64,000 nt of DNA from Thermaceae bacterium (GCA_026985615.1 JALSQD010000074.1:1-64000), one strand, 5' to 3'; positions 35,059-43,685 are shown, counted from the stretch's first letter. Notes: a model not told the origin generated them from the letters alone. A program made the numbers and translations.

Positions 35059-36080
35059 GCGGGCACCTCGCTCTTCTCGTGCACCCAGTCCACAGCCTTG
35101 CGCACCGCGTCGGGTGGGGTGCCGGGGAGGATGCCGTGGCCCAGGTTGAAGATGTGCCCGGGGCGGCCGGCGTTGGCGGTGAGGACCGCCTCGATGCCGC
35201 GCTCGAGCGCCGCGTCGGGCGCAAAGAGGAGCGTGGGGTCGAGGTTGCCCTGGACCGGACGGCTTCCCAGCCGGTCGCGCGCCCAGTCGAGGGGCGTGGT
35301 GGTGTCCATCCCGATGACGTCTCCCCCGGCTGCGGCCATAGAGGCCAGCAGGTGCATCGTCTGGGTGCCGAAGTGGATAACAGGCGCTCCGAGTCCGGCG
35401 AGCCCCTGGAAGAGCCGCTTCATGTGCGGCGCCACGAAGCGCTCGTAGTCGTAGCGGGTGAGTCGTCCTACCCAGCTGTCGAAGACCTGAAGTGCGTCGG
35501 CTCCGGCGCGAGCCTGCGCCGAGAGGTACTCGATCATCGCGTTGGTGAGCGCCTTCATCAGCAGGTGCCAGGCCTCTTCCTCGGCGTACATGAAGGACTT
35601 CACCCTGACGAAGTTGCGGCTGGGCCCGCCCTCCACCAGGTAGCTCGCGAGGGTGAAGGGCGCGCCCGCGAAGCCGATGAGGGGCACCTCCAGCTCGTCC
35701 TTGAGGATTCGGATCGCCTCGAGCACGAAGGGGGTATGGGCCTCGGCCGAGAAGAGGTGGATGCGCCGTACGTCGTCTGCGCTTTCGATGGGGTTGTGAA
35801 TGACCGGTCCGCGCCCTTCCACGATGTCGAGGTCGAAGCCCATGCCGTAGAGCGGGGTGGTGATATCGGCGAAGAGGATGGCCGCGTCCATGCCGAACTG
35901 GCGGATGGGAAGAAGCGTGACCTCGGCGGCGACCTCCGGCTGGCGGACGATATCCGGTAGGGTGTAGCGTTCACGGATCTTGCGGTATTCCGGCTGGTAG
36001 CGCCCGGCCTGACGCATCATCCATACGGGGGTGTAGGGGGTGGGTTGGCCACGTGCGGCGCGCAGGAAGGTGTCGTTCAC
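35055..36080 (-). CDS. hemE: Uroporphyrinogen decarboxylase
   Basis: Converts uroporphyrinogen III to coproporphyrinogen III. 341 aa with the signature PVWMMRQAGRYQPEYRKIRERY, FADITTPLYGMGFDLDIVEG and GFAGAPFTLASYLVEGG, ending HIFNLGHGILPGTPPDAV. GTG start with a TAAAAT 7 nt upstream and no Shine-Dalgarno. First gene of hemE-hemH-hemY. Confidence 0.96.
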   Translation of the reverse strand: MNDTFLRAARGQPTPYTPVWMMRQAGRYQPEYRKIRERYTLPDIVRQPEVAAEVTLLPIRQFGMDAAILFADITTPLYGMGFDLDIVEGRGPVIHNPIESADDVRRIHLFSAEAHTPFVLEAIRILKDELEVPLIGFAGAPFTLASYLVEGGPSRNFVRVKSFMYAEEEAWHLLMKALTNAMIEYLSAQARAGADALQVFDSWVGRLTRYDYERFVAPHMKRLFQGLAGLGAPVIHFGTQTMHLLASMAAAGGDVIGMDTTTPLDWARDRLGSRPVQGNLDPTLLFAPDAALERGIEAVLTANAGRPGHIFNLGHGILPGTPPDAVRKAVDWVHEKSEVPA

Positions 36081-36087
36081 GCGAACG

Positions 36088-36093
36088 ATTTTA
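36088..36093 (-). promoter_or_regulatory. Leaderless promoter of hemE
   Basis: TAAAAT on the minus strand, 7 nt before the GTG; a weak -35 TTGCTT lies 16 bp upstream (36115-36110). Confidence 0.6.
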
Positions 36094-36152
36094 ACCGCCC
36101 AAGATGGGAAAGCAACAAGACTACGTGGTAATTTATGCGCCAGGCTGCCACA

Positions 36153-36968
36153 ATGAAAGGCGTGAAACTAGGCCTCATCGGTGACCCCGTGAACCACTCC
36201 CTCAGCCCCGTGATGATGCGCGCGGCGTTGCGTGCGCTCGGGCTCGAGGGCGACTACCACCTGCTGCATACCCCTGCGCGCCTCTTGGGTGAGCGCCTGG
36301 ACGAGGTGCGCATGGACTTTCGCGGCGTCAACGTGACCGTGCCCCACAAGCGTCGGGTGATGGAACGCCTGGACGCGGTGGAGCCGGAGGCGCGGCAGGT
36401 GGGGGCGGTGAACGTGATCGTGAACGAAGGCGGCCGCCTCGTCGGTCACAACACCGACGCTACCGGCTTCTACCGCGCGCTCGAGCGCGCGGACGCCCTG
36501 CCCGGTGAGGCGCTCGTACTGGGCGCGGGCGGCGCGGCGCGCGCCGTCGTGCACGCGCTGGTGAGCGCGGGCTGGCTCGTGGGGGTGCACAACCGCACGC
36601 TCGAGCGGGCCCAGCGGCTGGTCGAGGAGCTGGGCGGCTGGCTGGTCGTGCCCGGCAAGCTCGAGAAGGCGGTGCGCCGCACTCCCATGCTCATCAACGC
36701 CACCTCGGTGGGCCTCGGCGACCCTGACGCCTCGCCGCTGCCCGAGGGCTGGCTGCCCGAGGCGGGTGTGGTGGTTGACCTCGTCTATGCCCCGCTGGAA
36801 ACACGGCTTTTACGCGAGGCTCGCGCCGCCGGCCTGCACACCCTTGACGGGCTGGGCATGCTGCTGGGGCAGGGGGCGCTGGCCTTCGAGCTCTGGACCG
36901 GCCGCCCTGCCCCGGAAGCGACGATGGAGGCGGCCTTGCGAGAGGAGGCGATGCGGTGGAAGCCCTGA
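36153..36968 (+). CDS. aroE: Shikimate dehydrogenase
   Basis: Reduces 3-dehydroshikimate with NADPH. 271 aa: LIGDPVNHSLSPVMMRAA, catalytic Lys in NVTVPHKRRVM, NTDATG, and the NADP loop VLGAGGAARAVVHAL; ends with GLGMLLGQGALAFELWTG. The ATG at 36153 aligns with the family N-terminus; an in-frame ATG at 36135 directly abuts the AT-rich TAATTT, which looks more like a -10. First gene of the aroE-DUF2179-yigZ-polA run. Confidence 0.95.
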   Translation: MKGVKLGLIGDPVNHSLSPVMMRAALRALGLEGDYHLLHTPARLLGERLDEVRMDFRGVNVTVPHKRRVMERLDAVEPEARQVGAVNVIVNEGGRLVGHNTDATGFYRALERADALPGEALVLGAGGAARAVVHALVSAGWLVGVHNRTLERAQRLVEELGGWLVVPGKLEKAVRRTPMLINATSVGLGDPDASPLPEGWLPEAGVVVDLVYAPLETRLLREARAAGLHTLDGLGMLLGQGALAFELWTGRPAPEATMEAALREEAMRWKP

Positions 36969-37492
36969 CCTCGGCGTTGCTCGTCTTCGCGTTGCGCCTG
37001 CTCGACGTACCGCTCTCGACCGTACGCATGCTCTACATGGTGCGGGGGCAGCGGGGCGCGTCTGCGGCGCTGGCGTTCTTTGAGTCGCTCATCTGGCTCT
37101 TCGCCATCACCCGGGTCTTCAGCCACCTCTCCTCACCGGCGCAGTACCTGGGCTGGGCCGCGGGCTTCGCCGTGGGTACGGCGCTGGGCATGGCGGTGGA
37201 GGGCTGGCTGGCGCCGGGTCACGTGCTCCTGCGCATCATCACCCGCGACCCCGCGGACGAGCTCGTCGAACGCCTGCGGGCGGCGGGCTACGGCGTGACG
37301 CGGGTGGACGGCCAGGGACGCGAGGGCCCGGTGGCCCTGCTCTACGTGGTCGCGCCGCGACGGGCGCTGCGCGACCTTATCGCGCTTATCGAACGCGAGC
37401 GCCCCGAGGCCTTCATCACCGTGGAGCACACCCACCGGGCGCGTGGCGGTCACCTGGAGGAGCGTCCGCGCTGGGCAGGGGTGCGCAAATGA
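36956..37492 (+). CDS. DUF2179-family membrane protein (UPF0316)
   Basis: 178 aa. Three N-terminal hydrophobic segments (LTSALLVFALRLLDVPLSTV, ALAFFESLIWLFAITRVF, YLGWAAGFAVGTALGMAVE) and a cytosolic C-terminal DUF2179 domain (VLLRIITRDPADELVERLRAAGYGVT). This domain type often binds nucleotides in related families. The GTG start overlaps aroE by 13 nt. Function unknown. Confidence 0.88.
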   Translation: MEALTSALLVFALRLLDVPLSTVRMLYMVRGQRGASAALAFFESLIWLFAITRVFSHLSSPAQYLGWAAGFAVGTALGMAVEGWLAPGHVLLRIITRDPADELVERLRAAGYGVTRVDGQGREGPVALLYVVAPRRALRDLIALIERERPEAFITVEHTHRARGGHLEERPRWAGVRK

Positions 37493-38091
37493 GTGCTCAG
37501 GGGGTGCTGCGGACTTTGGCCGAGCCGGCGGGCTACGAGGAGGAGATCAAGAAGAGCCGCTTCGTCTGCTACGCCGCCCGCGCCGACGACACGGAGGAAG
37601 CGCGTCTCTTCCTTGAGTCGGTGCGCGACCCGAACGCGACCCATAACGTTTGGGCTTACAAGATCGGCCCCAGTTACCGCTTTTCTGACGACGGCGAACC
37701 CGGAGGCACCGCGGGCCAGCCGCTGCTGCGGGCCATCGAGGGGCACGGCCTTGATCACGTGATCGTGGTGGTGACGCGCTACTTCGGCGGCATCAAGCTG
37801 GGCGCGGGCGGGCTGGCGCGGGCCTACGGCGGGGTGGCGGCGGAGTGCTTGCGGCGGGCGCGGGTGCTTGAGGTCCACCCCACGGGGCGGTTCGTGCTCG
37901 AGCTTCCCTACACCGACGCGGCCCGGCTCTACCCGTTGCTCGTCGAGCACGGAGTGCGCAAGCTGGGCGAGGGCTACGCTCCCGAGCGGATCGTGTGGGA
38001 GGTGGAGGTGCGGCTCGACCGGGTAGAGGCGTTCGAGCGGGCGCTGCGCGATGCCAGCCGCGGCGAGGCGCGCTTGCGCCCGTTAGAATGA
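37489..38091 (+). CDS. YigZ/IMPACT family protein
   Basis: 200 aa with the UPF0029 N-terminal core: EEEIKKSRFVCYAAR, ATHNVWAYKIG, SDDGEPGGTAGQPLLRAIEG and VVVTRYFGGIKLGAGGLARAYG, plus a C-terminal ferredoxin-like domain. Linked to translation control in eukaryotes; bacterial role uncertain. ATGA overlaps on both sides couple it to DUF2179 and polA. Confidence 0.93.
   Translation: MSAQGVLRTLAEPAGYEEEIKKSRFVCYAARADDTEEARLFLESVRDPNATHNVWAYKIGPSYRFSDDGEPGGTAGQPLLRAIEGHGLDHVIVVVTRYFGGIKLGAGGLARAYGGVAAECLRRARVLEVHPTGRFVLELPYTDAARLYPLLVEHGVRKLGEGYAPERIVWEVEVRLDRVEAFERALRDASRGEARLRPLE
38084..38089 (+). promoter_or_regulatory. Leaderless promoter of polA, overlapping the yigZ stop
   Basis: TAGAAT lies across the last codons of yigZ. 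It is exactly 7 nt before GTG 38097, a start that would give a polA N-terminus closer in length to Taq polymerase. Confidence 0.5.
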
Positions 38092-40607
38092 GCCGCGTGG
38101 AGCAACAGGGCCTCTTCGACCGTCGCCCCAAGCGGATCGTGCTCATAGACGGGCACCACCTGGCCTTTCGCAACTACTACGCCCTCAAGGACGCGGGCCT
38201 GACCACCAGCCGCGGCGAGCCGGTGCACGCAGTCTATGGCTTCGCGCGTACGCTACTCAAGCTCCTGCGCGAAGACGGTGACTGCGTCATCGTCGTCTTC
38301 GACGCGCCGGGGCCTAGCTTTCGCCACGAGGCCTTCGCCGACTACAAGGCGCAGCGGGAGGCACCCCCCGAGGACTTCCAGCCCCAGCTTGAGCGGATTA
38401 AGGAGCTGGTGGACCTTTTGGGGCTGGTGCGACTGGAGGTGCCCGGGGTCGAGGCCGACGACGTGCTGGCCACGCTCGCCAAGCGCGCCGAGCGCGAGGG
38501 TCACGAGGTGGTCATCCTCACCAGTGACCGCGACACCTACCAGCTCCTCTCCGAGCGGGTACACGTCCTCACCCCCGAAGGCCGCGAGATCACGCCCGAA
38601 ATCCTGGTAGAGAAGTACGGCGTCACCCCCGAGCAATGGGTGGACTTTCGCGCCCTCACCGGCGACGCCTCCGACAACATTCCCGGCGTCAAAGGTATCG
38701 GCGCCAAGACCGCGGCCAAGCTGCTCGCGGCCTGGGGCAGCCTCGACACGATCTACGACCGTCTGGAGGAGGTAACCCCGCCAGGGGTGCGGAAGAAGCT
38801 CGAAGCGGACAAAGACGCGGCTTTCTTCTCGCGCGAAATTTCACGAATGCGCACCGAGGTGCCCCTCGAGGTCGATCTGGCCGGCTGCCACCGGCGTGAG
38901 CCCGATGAGGCGGCGCTGCGAGCCTTCCTGCAGGCGCTCGAGTTCGGCTCGCTCATGCGCGAGCTGGGCCTGATCGCCTCAGCCCAGGCCGAACCTGCCG
39001 ACTGGCCGCCGCCTGGGCCGGCCTGGCTTGGCTACGTCCTCGAGCCCGATGCCCCCATGTGGGGGGCGCTCGAGGGGCTGGCCGCAACCTGGGAAGGCCG
39101 CTTAGCTGAGGGGCCGTCCAGTCCCGACGAGCTTGCCCGCTTCGAGCGACTCGACGCCATCGGTGCCAAGGACCTCACCGTCTACGCGATGCGCCAGGGT
39201 GTGTCGGCCCGCCCTGGCGACGATCCGCTACTGCTCGCTTACCTTTACGACCCCAGTAACAACCGCCCCGACTCCACCGTGCGCCGCTACGGCGCGGGTG
39301 ACTGGGAACCGCGGGCGGCCACGCGCGCGTTGGCTGCCGCAGCGTTGTGGCAGACGGTGCGCGAGCGCCTCGAGGATGAAGAGCGGCTCTTGCGGCTCTA
39401 CCGCGAGATTGAGCAGCCGCTCCAAGGTGTGCTCGCGTGCATGGAGCACCGCGGCATCCGCCTGGACGTGCCCTACCTGCAGGCCCTCTCAAAGGAGCTC
39501 GAGGCCGAGCTCGAACGCATCGAGGCTGAGGTCCACCGCCTTGCGGGTCACCTCTTCAACCTCAATTCGCGCGACCAGCTCGAAACCGTCCTCTACGACG
39601 AGTTAGGGCTCACCCCCAGCCGTCGAACCGCCAAGACCGGTAAGCGATCCACCTCGGCGAGCGCGCTCGAGCAGCTGCGTGACGCCCACCCCATCGTCGA
39701 GCGCATTCTCCAGTTCCGCGAGCTGGCCAAGCTCAAGGGCACCTACCTCGACCCGCTGCCGCGTATGGTCCACCCTGAGACGGGCCGCCTCCACACCCGC
39801 TTCCACCAGACGGGCACGGCCACCGGACGGCTGTCGAGCTCCGACCCCAACTTGCAGAACATCCCCATCCGCACCGAGATAGGCCGGCGCATCCGCAAGG
39901 GCTTCGTCGCCGCCGAGGGGCACCTGCTGGTGGTCGCCGATTACTCGCAGATCGAGCTCCGGGTGCTTGCCCACCTCTCGGGCGACGATAACCTGATCCG
40001 CGTCTTCCGGGAGGGGCGCGACATCCACACCCAGACTGCCGCCTGGATGTTCGACGTCGACCACGACGCGGTGGACCCCTTCCAGAGACGCGCGGCCAAG
40101 ACCGTCAACTTCGGCGTGCTTTACGGGATGAGCGCCCACCGGCTCAGCCGCGAGCTTGGCATCGCCTACGGCGAGGCCCAGGCCTTCATCGATCGCTACT
40201 TCGACTCCTACCCGGGCGTGCGCCGATTCATGGAGCGGGTGCTTGCAGAGGCGCGCGAGCGCGGCTACGTGGAGACGCTCTTCGGCCGCAGGCGCTACGT
40301 GCCCGAACTCAACGCCCGCGCCCGCAACGTGCGTGAGGCGGCGGAGCGGGTGGCCTTCAACATGCCGGTGCAGGGGACCGCCGCCGACCTCATCAAGCTG
40401 GCGATGGTGCGGCTCGTACCCGAGATCGAGCCGCTGGACGCAGCGCTGTTGCTACAGGTACACGACGAGCTCGTGATCGAGGCGCCCGCCGACCGCGCCG
40501 AGGCCGTGGCCGACCGGGTGCGCGAGGTGATGGGCGGTGCGTGGGAGCTAAAGGTTCCGCTTGAAGTCGAGGTGGGCATCGGTGCGAACTGGCTCGAGGC
40601 CAAGTGA
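38088..40607 (+). CDS. polA: DNA polymerase I
   Basis: 839 aa, close in size to Taq polymerase. N-terminal 5'-3' exonuclease (VLIDGHHLAFRNYYALK, GVEADDVLATLAKRAE, DRDTYQLLS). The middle domain follows Taq (LLLAYLYDPSNNRPD) and lacks the acidic proofreading residues of E. coli Pol I. Polymerase motifs A (VVADYSQIELRVLAHLSG), B (RRAAKTVNFGVLYG) and C (LLQVHDELV) are complete. Repair and Okazaki processing. ATG 38088 overlaps the yigZ TGA; the leaderless GTG at 38097 is an alternative start. Confidence 0.97.
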   Translation: MSRVEQQGLFDRRPKRIVLIDGHHLAFRNYYALKDAGLTTSRGEPVHAVYGFARTLLKLLREDGDCVIVVFDAPGPSFRHEAFADYKAQREAPPEDFQPQLERIKELVDLLGLVRLEVPGVEADDVLATLAKRAEREGHEVVILTSDRDTYQLLSERVHVLTPEGREITPEILVEKYGVTPEQWVDFRALTGDASDNIPGVKGIGAKTAAKLLAAWGSLDTIYDRLEEVTPPGVRKKLEADKDAAFFSREISRMRTEVPLEVDLAGCHRREPDEAALRAFLQALEFGSLMRELGLIASAQAEPADWPPPGPAWLGYVLEPDAPMWGALEGLAATWEGRLAEGPSSPDELARFERLDAIGAKDLTVYAMRQGVSARPGDDPLLLAYLYDPSNNRPDSTVRRYGAGDWEPRAATRALAAAALWQTVRERLEDEERLLRLYREIEQPLQGVLACMEHRGIRLDVPYLQALSKELEAELERIEAEVHRLAGHLFNLNSRDQLETVLYDELGLTPSRRTAKTGKRSTSASALEQLRDAHPIVERILQFRELAKLKGTYLDPLPRMVHPETGRLHTRFHQTGTATGRLSSSDPNLQNIPIRTEIGRRIRKGFVAAEGHLLVVADYSQIELRVLAHLSGDDNLIRVFREGRDIHTQTAAWMFDVDHDAVDPFQRRAAKTVNFGVLYGMSAHRLSRELGIAYGEAQAFIDRYFDSYPGVRRFMERVLAEARERGYVETLFGRRRYVPELNARARNVREAAERVAFNMPVQGTAADLIKLAMVRLVPEIEPLDAALLLQVHDELVIEAPADRAEAVADRVREVMGGAWELKVPLEVEVGIGANWLEAK

Positions 40608-40636
40608 ATCAGCCGCGACCGTGGTCGCGGCTGATT
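40607..40636. terminator. Bidirectional hairpin between polA and the 105-aa gene
   Basis: Perfect 14-bp stem AATCAGCCGCGACC/GGTCGCGGCTGATT. It starts in the last base of the polA stop. T-runs are weak on both sides. Confidence 0.75.
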
Positions 40637-40651
40637 GGCGGGGCTGAGTAC

Positions 40652-40969
40652 TTAGCCGTTGGCGTCGTCGCGCTCCTTGTTGACGAAGAGCGCCCGTTCG
40701 ATCTGGCTGTAGAGGGTATAAGCCTGATCGAGTAGCGTATTGGCCTTTTCGAGGTCGCCGGCCTTCTTCGCGGCCACCGCGTCCGCCAGCGTCTGGTAGA
40801 GCTTGGTCTGCTGGTCGGTGATGGCCTGGTCGGGATGGTCTTCAAGCCACTCGGCGACCGCGCTGTCCTCCGCGGCGATCAGTTCGGGTTCGGGACCAGA
40901 GCCTTCGATGAACGCCGCCACGGCCTCGATGTACTGAAAGTGTTTGAGGATTGCGAGTTCGATTTCCAT
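40652..40969 (-). CDS. Helical hypothetical protein paired with roadblock protein
   Basis: 105 aa, all-helical and acidic in prediction (MEIELAILKHFQYIEAVAAFIEG; QTLADAVAAKKAGDLEKANTLLDQAYTLYSQ). The second half resembles a single TPR-like helical hairpin. No family recognised. It lies 15 nt after the roadblock gene in the same operon, which suggests the two proteins work together, for example as GTPase co-regulators. That is inference. Confidence 0.75.
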   Translation of the reverse strand: MEIELAILKHFQYIEAVAAFIEGSGPEPELIAAEDSAVAEWLEDHPDQAITDQQTKLYQTLADAVAAKKAGDLEKANTLLDQAYTLYSQIERALFVNKERDDANG

Positions 40970-40984
40970 GGCTCCGATCTGGCG

Positions 40985-41347
40985 CTAGAGCACCTGGGCG
41001 AGTTGGCGGGCATGCTCTTGAGCTTCGAGCCGAACGAGCCCCAGGTTCGAGCCCGAGGGCATGGTGATCGCCAGCACGGCCTTATCGCCGATGGCGTAGG
41101 CGATGAAGTAGGCGCTGTCGCCTAGCACCACCGTCTCGGTCAGGTTGCCCAGGTGGCTGGTGGTGGCGATGCGCTTGCCCAGACCGTGCGCCGTGGCCGC
41201 CATGGCCGCGAGGCGGGCAGAGTTCTCGCTCCCGCCCAGCTGTGCGATGGAGAGGCCGTCGCCGCTTGCGACGATGACCTCCTGCAGTTCGGGCAGGGCC
41301 CCCTTGAGTTGGTTGAGGATGCCTTCGATCTGTTCTTGTTTCGACAT
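40985..41347 (-). CDS. Roadblock/LC7 domain protein (MglB-like)
   Basis: 120 aa. Roadblock fold: helix QEQIEGILNQLKGALPELQEV, strand VIVASGDGLSIA, long helix ARLAAMAATAHGLGKRIATTS and strands TETVVLGDSAYFIAYAIGDKAVLAITM. Such proteins often act as GTPase-activating partners of small GTPases (MglA). No MglA is in the window. ATG chosen because GAAAGGAG precedes it. Confidence 0.88.
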   Translation of the reverse strand: MSKQEQIEGILNQLKGALPELQEVIVASGDGLSIAQLGGSENSARLAAMAATAHGLGKRIATTSHLGNLTETVVLGDSAYFIAYAIGDKAVLAITMPSGSNLGLVRLEAQEHARQLAQVL

Positions 41348-41429
41348 GCTTTCTCCTTTCGCGGCGCACGGTCGCAGCACCGCGGGCGTGCGGTCCGCTC
41401 GGGGCACGGCTGGGTTGTGGTTTGGAGTT

Positions 41430-41448
41430 TCTCCCCGCGCAGGGGAGA
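41430..41448. repeat. Inverted repeat in the roadblock upstream region
   Basis: TCTCCCC-GCGCA-GGGGAGA, 7-bp perfect arms. Similar in build to the palindrome at 328-345. Probably a dispersed intergenic element or a transcript hairpin. Confidence 0.55.
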
Positions 41449-41527
41449 GGTTGCTGCGCCCAGCAGGTGAGGATACCCTGGGTGGGTACCCCATGACCCC
41501 TCGGAGCATCATTGTACGTTGAGGCTG

Positions 41528-41552
41528 TTAAATCATTATAAAAATATTAACC
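41528..41552. promoter_or_regulatory. AT-rich divergent promoter island
   Basis: A 25-bp stretch that is almost entirely A/T, with TATAAT on the minus strand (41540-41535) pointing to the roadblock gene. A further TACAAT (41516-41511) on that strand is another candidate. Confidence 0.45.
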
Positions 41553-41588
41553 GTTAGTGCGCCCGACCTTAGCGACCTATGGCGGTGG

Positions 41589-41594
41589 TAACCT
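41589..41594 (+). promoter_or_regulatory. Leaderless promoter of glmM
   Basis: TAACCT, 7 nt before the ATG at 41602; no Shine-Dalgarno. Confidence 0.5.
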
Positions 41595-41601
41595 GTTTGG
41601 C

Positions 41602-42906
41602 ATGGAACGGCGATTCTTCGGTACGGACGGCATCCGCGGCCGCGCGGGCGAACCTCCGCTGACGCCTGAGTTCGTGTTGCGGTTGGGGCAGGCGGCCGGT
41701 TCGGTCCTGCGCGAGAACGCGGCCCGACCCACCGTCTTGATCGGAAAGGATACCCGCGAATCGGGCGACCTGCTGGAGGCGGCGCTGGCCGCGGGGCTCC
41801 TCAGCCAGGGGGTGGTGGTAGAGCACCTGGGCGTGCTGCCCACGCCCGCGGTAGCCTACCTATCCTCCGTGCTCGAGGCCGACGCCGGGGTGGTGATCTC
41901 GGCCAGCCACAACCCTTACCAGGACAACGGCATCAAGTTCTTCGGCCCCGGCGGGACCAAACTCTCCGACGAGGCCGAGCTCGAGATCGAACGACGGCTC
42001 GAGGGCGCTTTTGCGATCCGCGACATCGGTACTGTGCGCAATCACCATGAGGCCGAGCGCCTCTATACCGACCGCCTGGTTCACTTGGGTCCGCGGCTCG
42101 ACGGCTTGCGCGTCGCTATGGACACCGCCAACGGTGCCACCTACCGCGTCGCCCCGCGCGTTTTACAGCGGCTGGGTGCCGAGGTCTTCGCGATCTTCAA
42201 CACCCCTGATGGACGCAACATAAACAAGGGCTGCGGCTCCACCCACCCCGAGCTGCTGCAGCGCGTCGTACGCGAGGGGGGATTCGACGTGGGCGTGGCC
42301 TTCGACGGTGACGGCGACCGCGTGATCCTGGTCGACGCCAAGGGGCGCATCGTTCACGGCGACCACGTACTCTACATCAACGCTCTGGTGCGCGGTGAGC
42401 CGCTGGTGGTAGGTACGGTGATGAGTAACCTGGGACTTGAGCGCGCGCTCAAGCGCCGCGGCGTCGAGTTCGTGCGCACGCCGGTGGGTGACCGCTATGT
42501 CTACGAGGCGCTGCGCGAGCGCGGCGGCCGGCTCGGCGGCGAGCAGAGCGGGCACGTTCTCTTCCTCGACCACCTGCCCACCGGCGACGGCCTCCAGACC
42601 GCGCTCCTTACCCTAGATGCGGTGCAGCGTTCTGGGCGGTCGCTCGAGACCTGGGTGGACGAGCTCACCCTCTACCCCCAGCGCCTGGTCAACGTGCGTG
42701 TGCGCGACAAGGAGGCGGTTATGGCCCTCCCCGAGCTTGCGGCCTGGATCGCCGAGGCCGAGGGTCGGCTCGGTGAGGGCCGGATCAATGTGCGTCCCTC
42801 GGGCACCGAGCCGCTCGTGCGCATCATGGTCGAAGCCCCCGACCCCGAGCGCGTAGACGAGGCGATCGACTGGCTGCGCGAGCGGATTTCCGCGGCGGTA
42901 GAATGA
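41602..42906 (+). CDS. glmM: Phosphoglucosamine mutase
   Basis: Converts glucosamine-6-phosphate to glucosamine-1-phosphate for peptidoglycan precursors. 434 aa: RRFFGTDGIRGRAGE, active-site phosphoserine loop VVISASHNPYQDNGIKFFG, metal loop VAFDGDGDRVI, substrate loop GGEQSGHVLF, and the phosphate-binding end NVRPSGTEPLVRIMVEA. The ATG at 41602 matches the family start; upstream in-frame sequence has no similarity. Confidence 0.97.
   Translation: MERRFFGTDGIRGRAGEPPLTPEFVLRLGQAAGSVLRENAARPTVLIGKDTRESGDLLEAALAAGLLSQGVVVEHLGVLPTPAVAYLSSVLEADAGVVISASHNPYQDNGIKFFGPGGTKLSDEAELEIERRLEGAFAIRDIGTVRNHHEAERLYTDRLVHLGPRLDGLRVAMDTANGATYRVAPRVLQRLGAEVFAIFNTPDGRNINKGCGSTHPELLQRVVREGGFDVGVAFDGDGDRVILVDAKGRIVHGDHVLYINALVRGEPLVVGTVMSNLGLERALKRRGVEFVRTPVGDRYVYEALRERGGRLGGEQSGHVLFLDHLPTGDGLQTALLTLDAVQRSGRSLETWVDELTLYPQRLVNVRVRDKEAVMALPELAAWIAEAEGRLGEGRINVRPSGTEPLVRIMVEAPDPERVDEAIDWLRERISAAVE
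42899..42904 (+). promoter_or_regulatory. Candidate -10 upstream of rbfA, nested in the glmM stop
   Basis: TAGAAT overlaps the glmM TGA (TAGAATGA). A short hairpin GCGGC-TTCGG-GCCGC (42911-42925) follows, then AGGAGG before the rbfA ATG. Confidence 0.4.
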
Positions 42907-42937
42907 ACCCGCGGCTTCGGGCCGCAGGAGGCCAGCC

Positions 42938-43237
42938 ATGGGCCACAAGACCCTGACGCGCTTAGAGCTGCGCGTCGCCCGGGCACTGAACGAGATCGTT
43001 CACGAGATGAAGGACCCACGCCTGCCCATCGTGGTGACCATCGAGCGCGTTCGCCTGAGCCCGGACCTCTCTCAGGCCCGGGTGCTTGTGAGCGCGATCG
43101 AGCGCCCCGAGGAGACGGTTGAGATCCTCAATCGCGCCCACCACTACCTCCAGGACGAGCTGGCCCACACGCTCGAGCTGCGCCGGATTCCCCGGCTGCG
43201 CTTCTTTGCCGACCGTGGCGAGGTGATCGAATGGTGA
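42938..43237 (+). CDS. rbfA: 30S ribosome-binding factor A
   Basis: Assembly and cold-adaptation factor for the 30S subunit. 99 aa KH-like fold: VARALNEIVHEMKDPRLPIVVTIERV, LSPDLSQARVLVSA, RIPRLRFFADRG (the conserved PxLxF segment). AGGAGG precedes the ATG. Overlaps the thioesterase by 7 nt. Confidence 0.95.
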   Translation: MGHKTLTRLELRVARALNEIVHEMKDPRLPIVVTIERVRLSPDLSQARVLVSAIERPEETVEILNRAHHYLQDELAHTLELRRIPRLRFFADRGEVIEW

Positions 43238-43641
43238 GCCGCAGCGTGCTGGAGGTGCGCTATGCCGAGACCGATCAGATGGGCGTGGTGCACCACGGCG
43301 CCTACGTGCCCTGGCTTGAGGTGGGACGCGTCCACTGGTTGCGCGCTGCGGGGGTGGAGTACGCCGAGTTCGAGCGCGAGGGGCTCTTCTTCCCAGTGGT
43401 GGAGCTTGAGTTGCGCTACCGGCGCGCGCTGCGTTTCGGCCAGGAAGTTGAGGTGCGCACCCGCCTGGCCGAGCTAGCAAGCCGTCGCCTCGTCTTCGCC
43501 TACGAGGTCGCGCCCCTTGGGGGCGAGCTCGCTGCCGTGGGCCGAACCGCGCATGTTCTCCAGGACGCGAACGGCCGCGTCCGCCGTCTTCCCGCGGCGC
43601 TCTACGACCTCTTGCAGCCGTTACGCGAGTCGCATACTTGA
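43231..43641 (+). CDS. Acyl-CoA thioesterase, YbgC/4HBT hotdog family
   Basis: 136 aa hotdog fold. Active-site region YAETDQMGVVHHGAYVPWLEVGR has the Asp of 4HBT thioesterases, followed by the central beta sheet (LELRYRRALRFGQEVEVRT). Substrate not predictable. ATG overlaps rbfA; the GTG next to it is an alternative start. Confidence 0.92.
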   Translation: MVSRSVLEVRYAETDQMGVVHHGAYVPWLEVGRVHWLRAAGVEYAEFEREGLFFPVVELELRYRRALRFGQEVEVRTRLAELASRRLVFAYEVAPLGGELAAVGRTAHVLQDANGRVRRLPAALYDLLQPLRESHT

Positions 43642-43647
43642 GTGTGT

Positions 43648-43653
43648 TATACT
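43648..43653 (+). promoter_or_regulatory. Promoter of the class-III aminotransferase
   Basis: Extended -10 TGTTATACT (TGn then TATACT), 7 nt past the thioesterase stop. Leader of about 26 nt with GAGGGAG before the ATG. Confidence 0.6.
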
Positions 43654-43685
43654 AAAGGTGCTCCGCACCTGAGGGAGCTTTCTGC

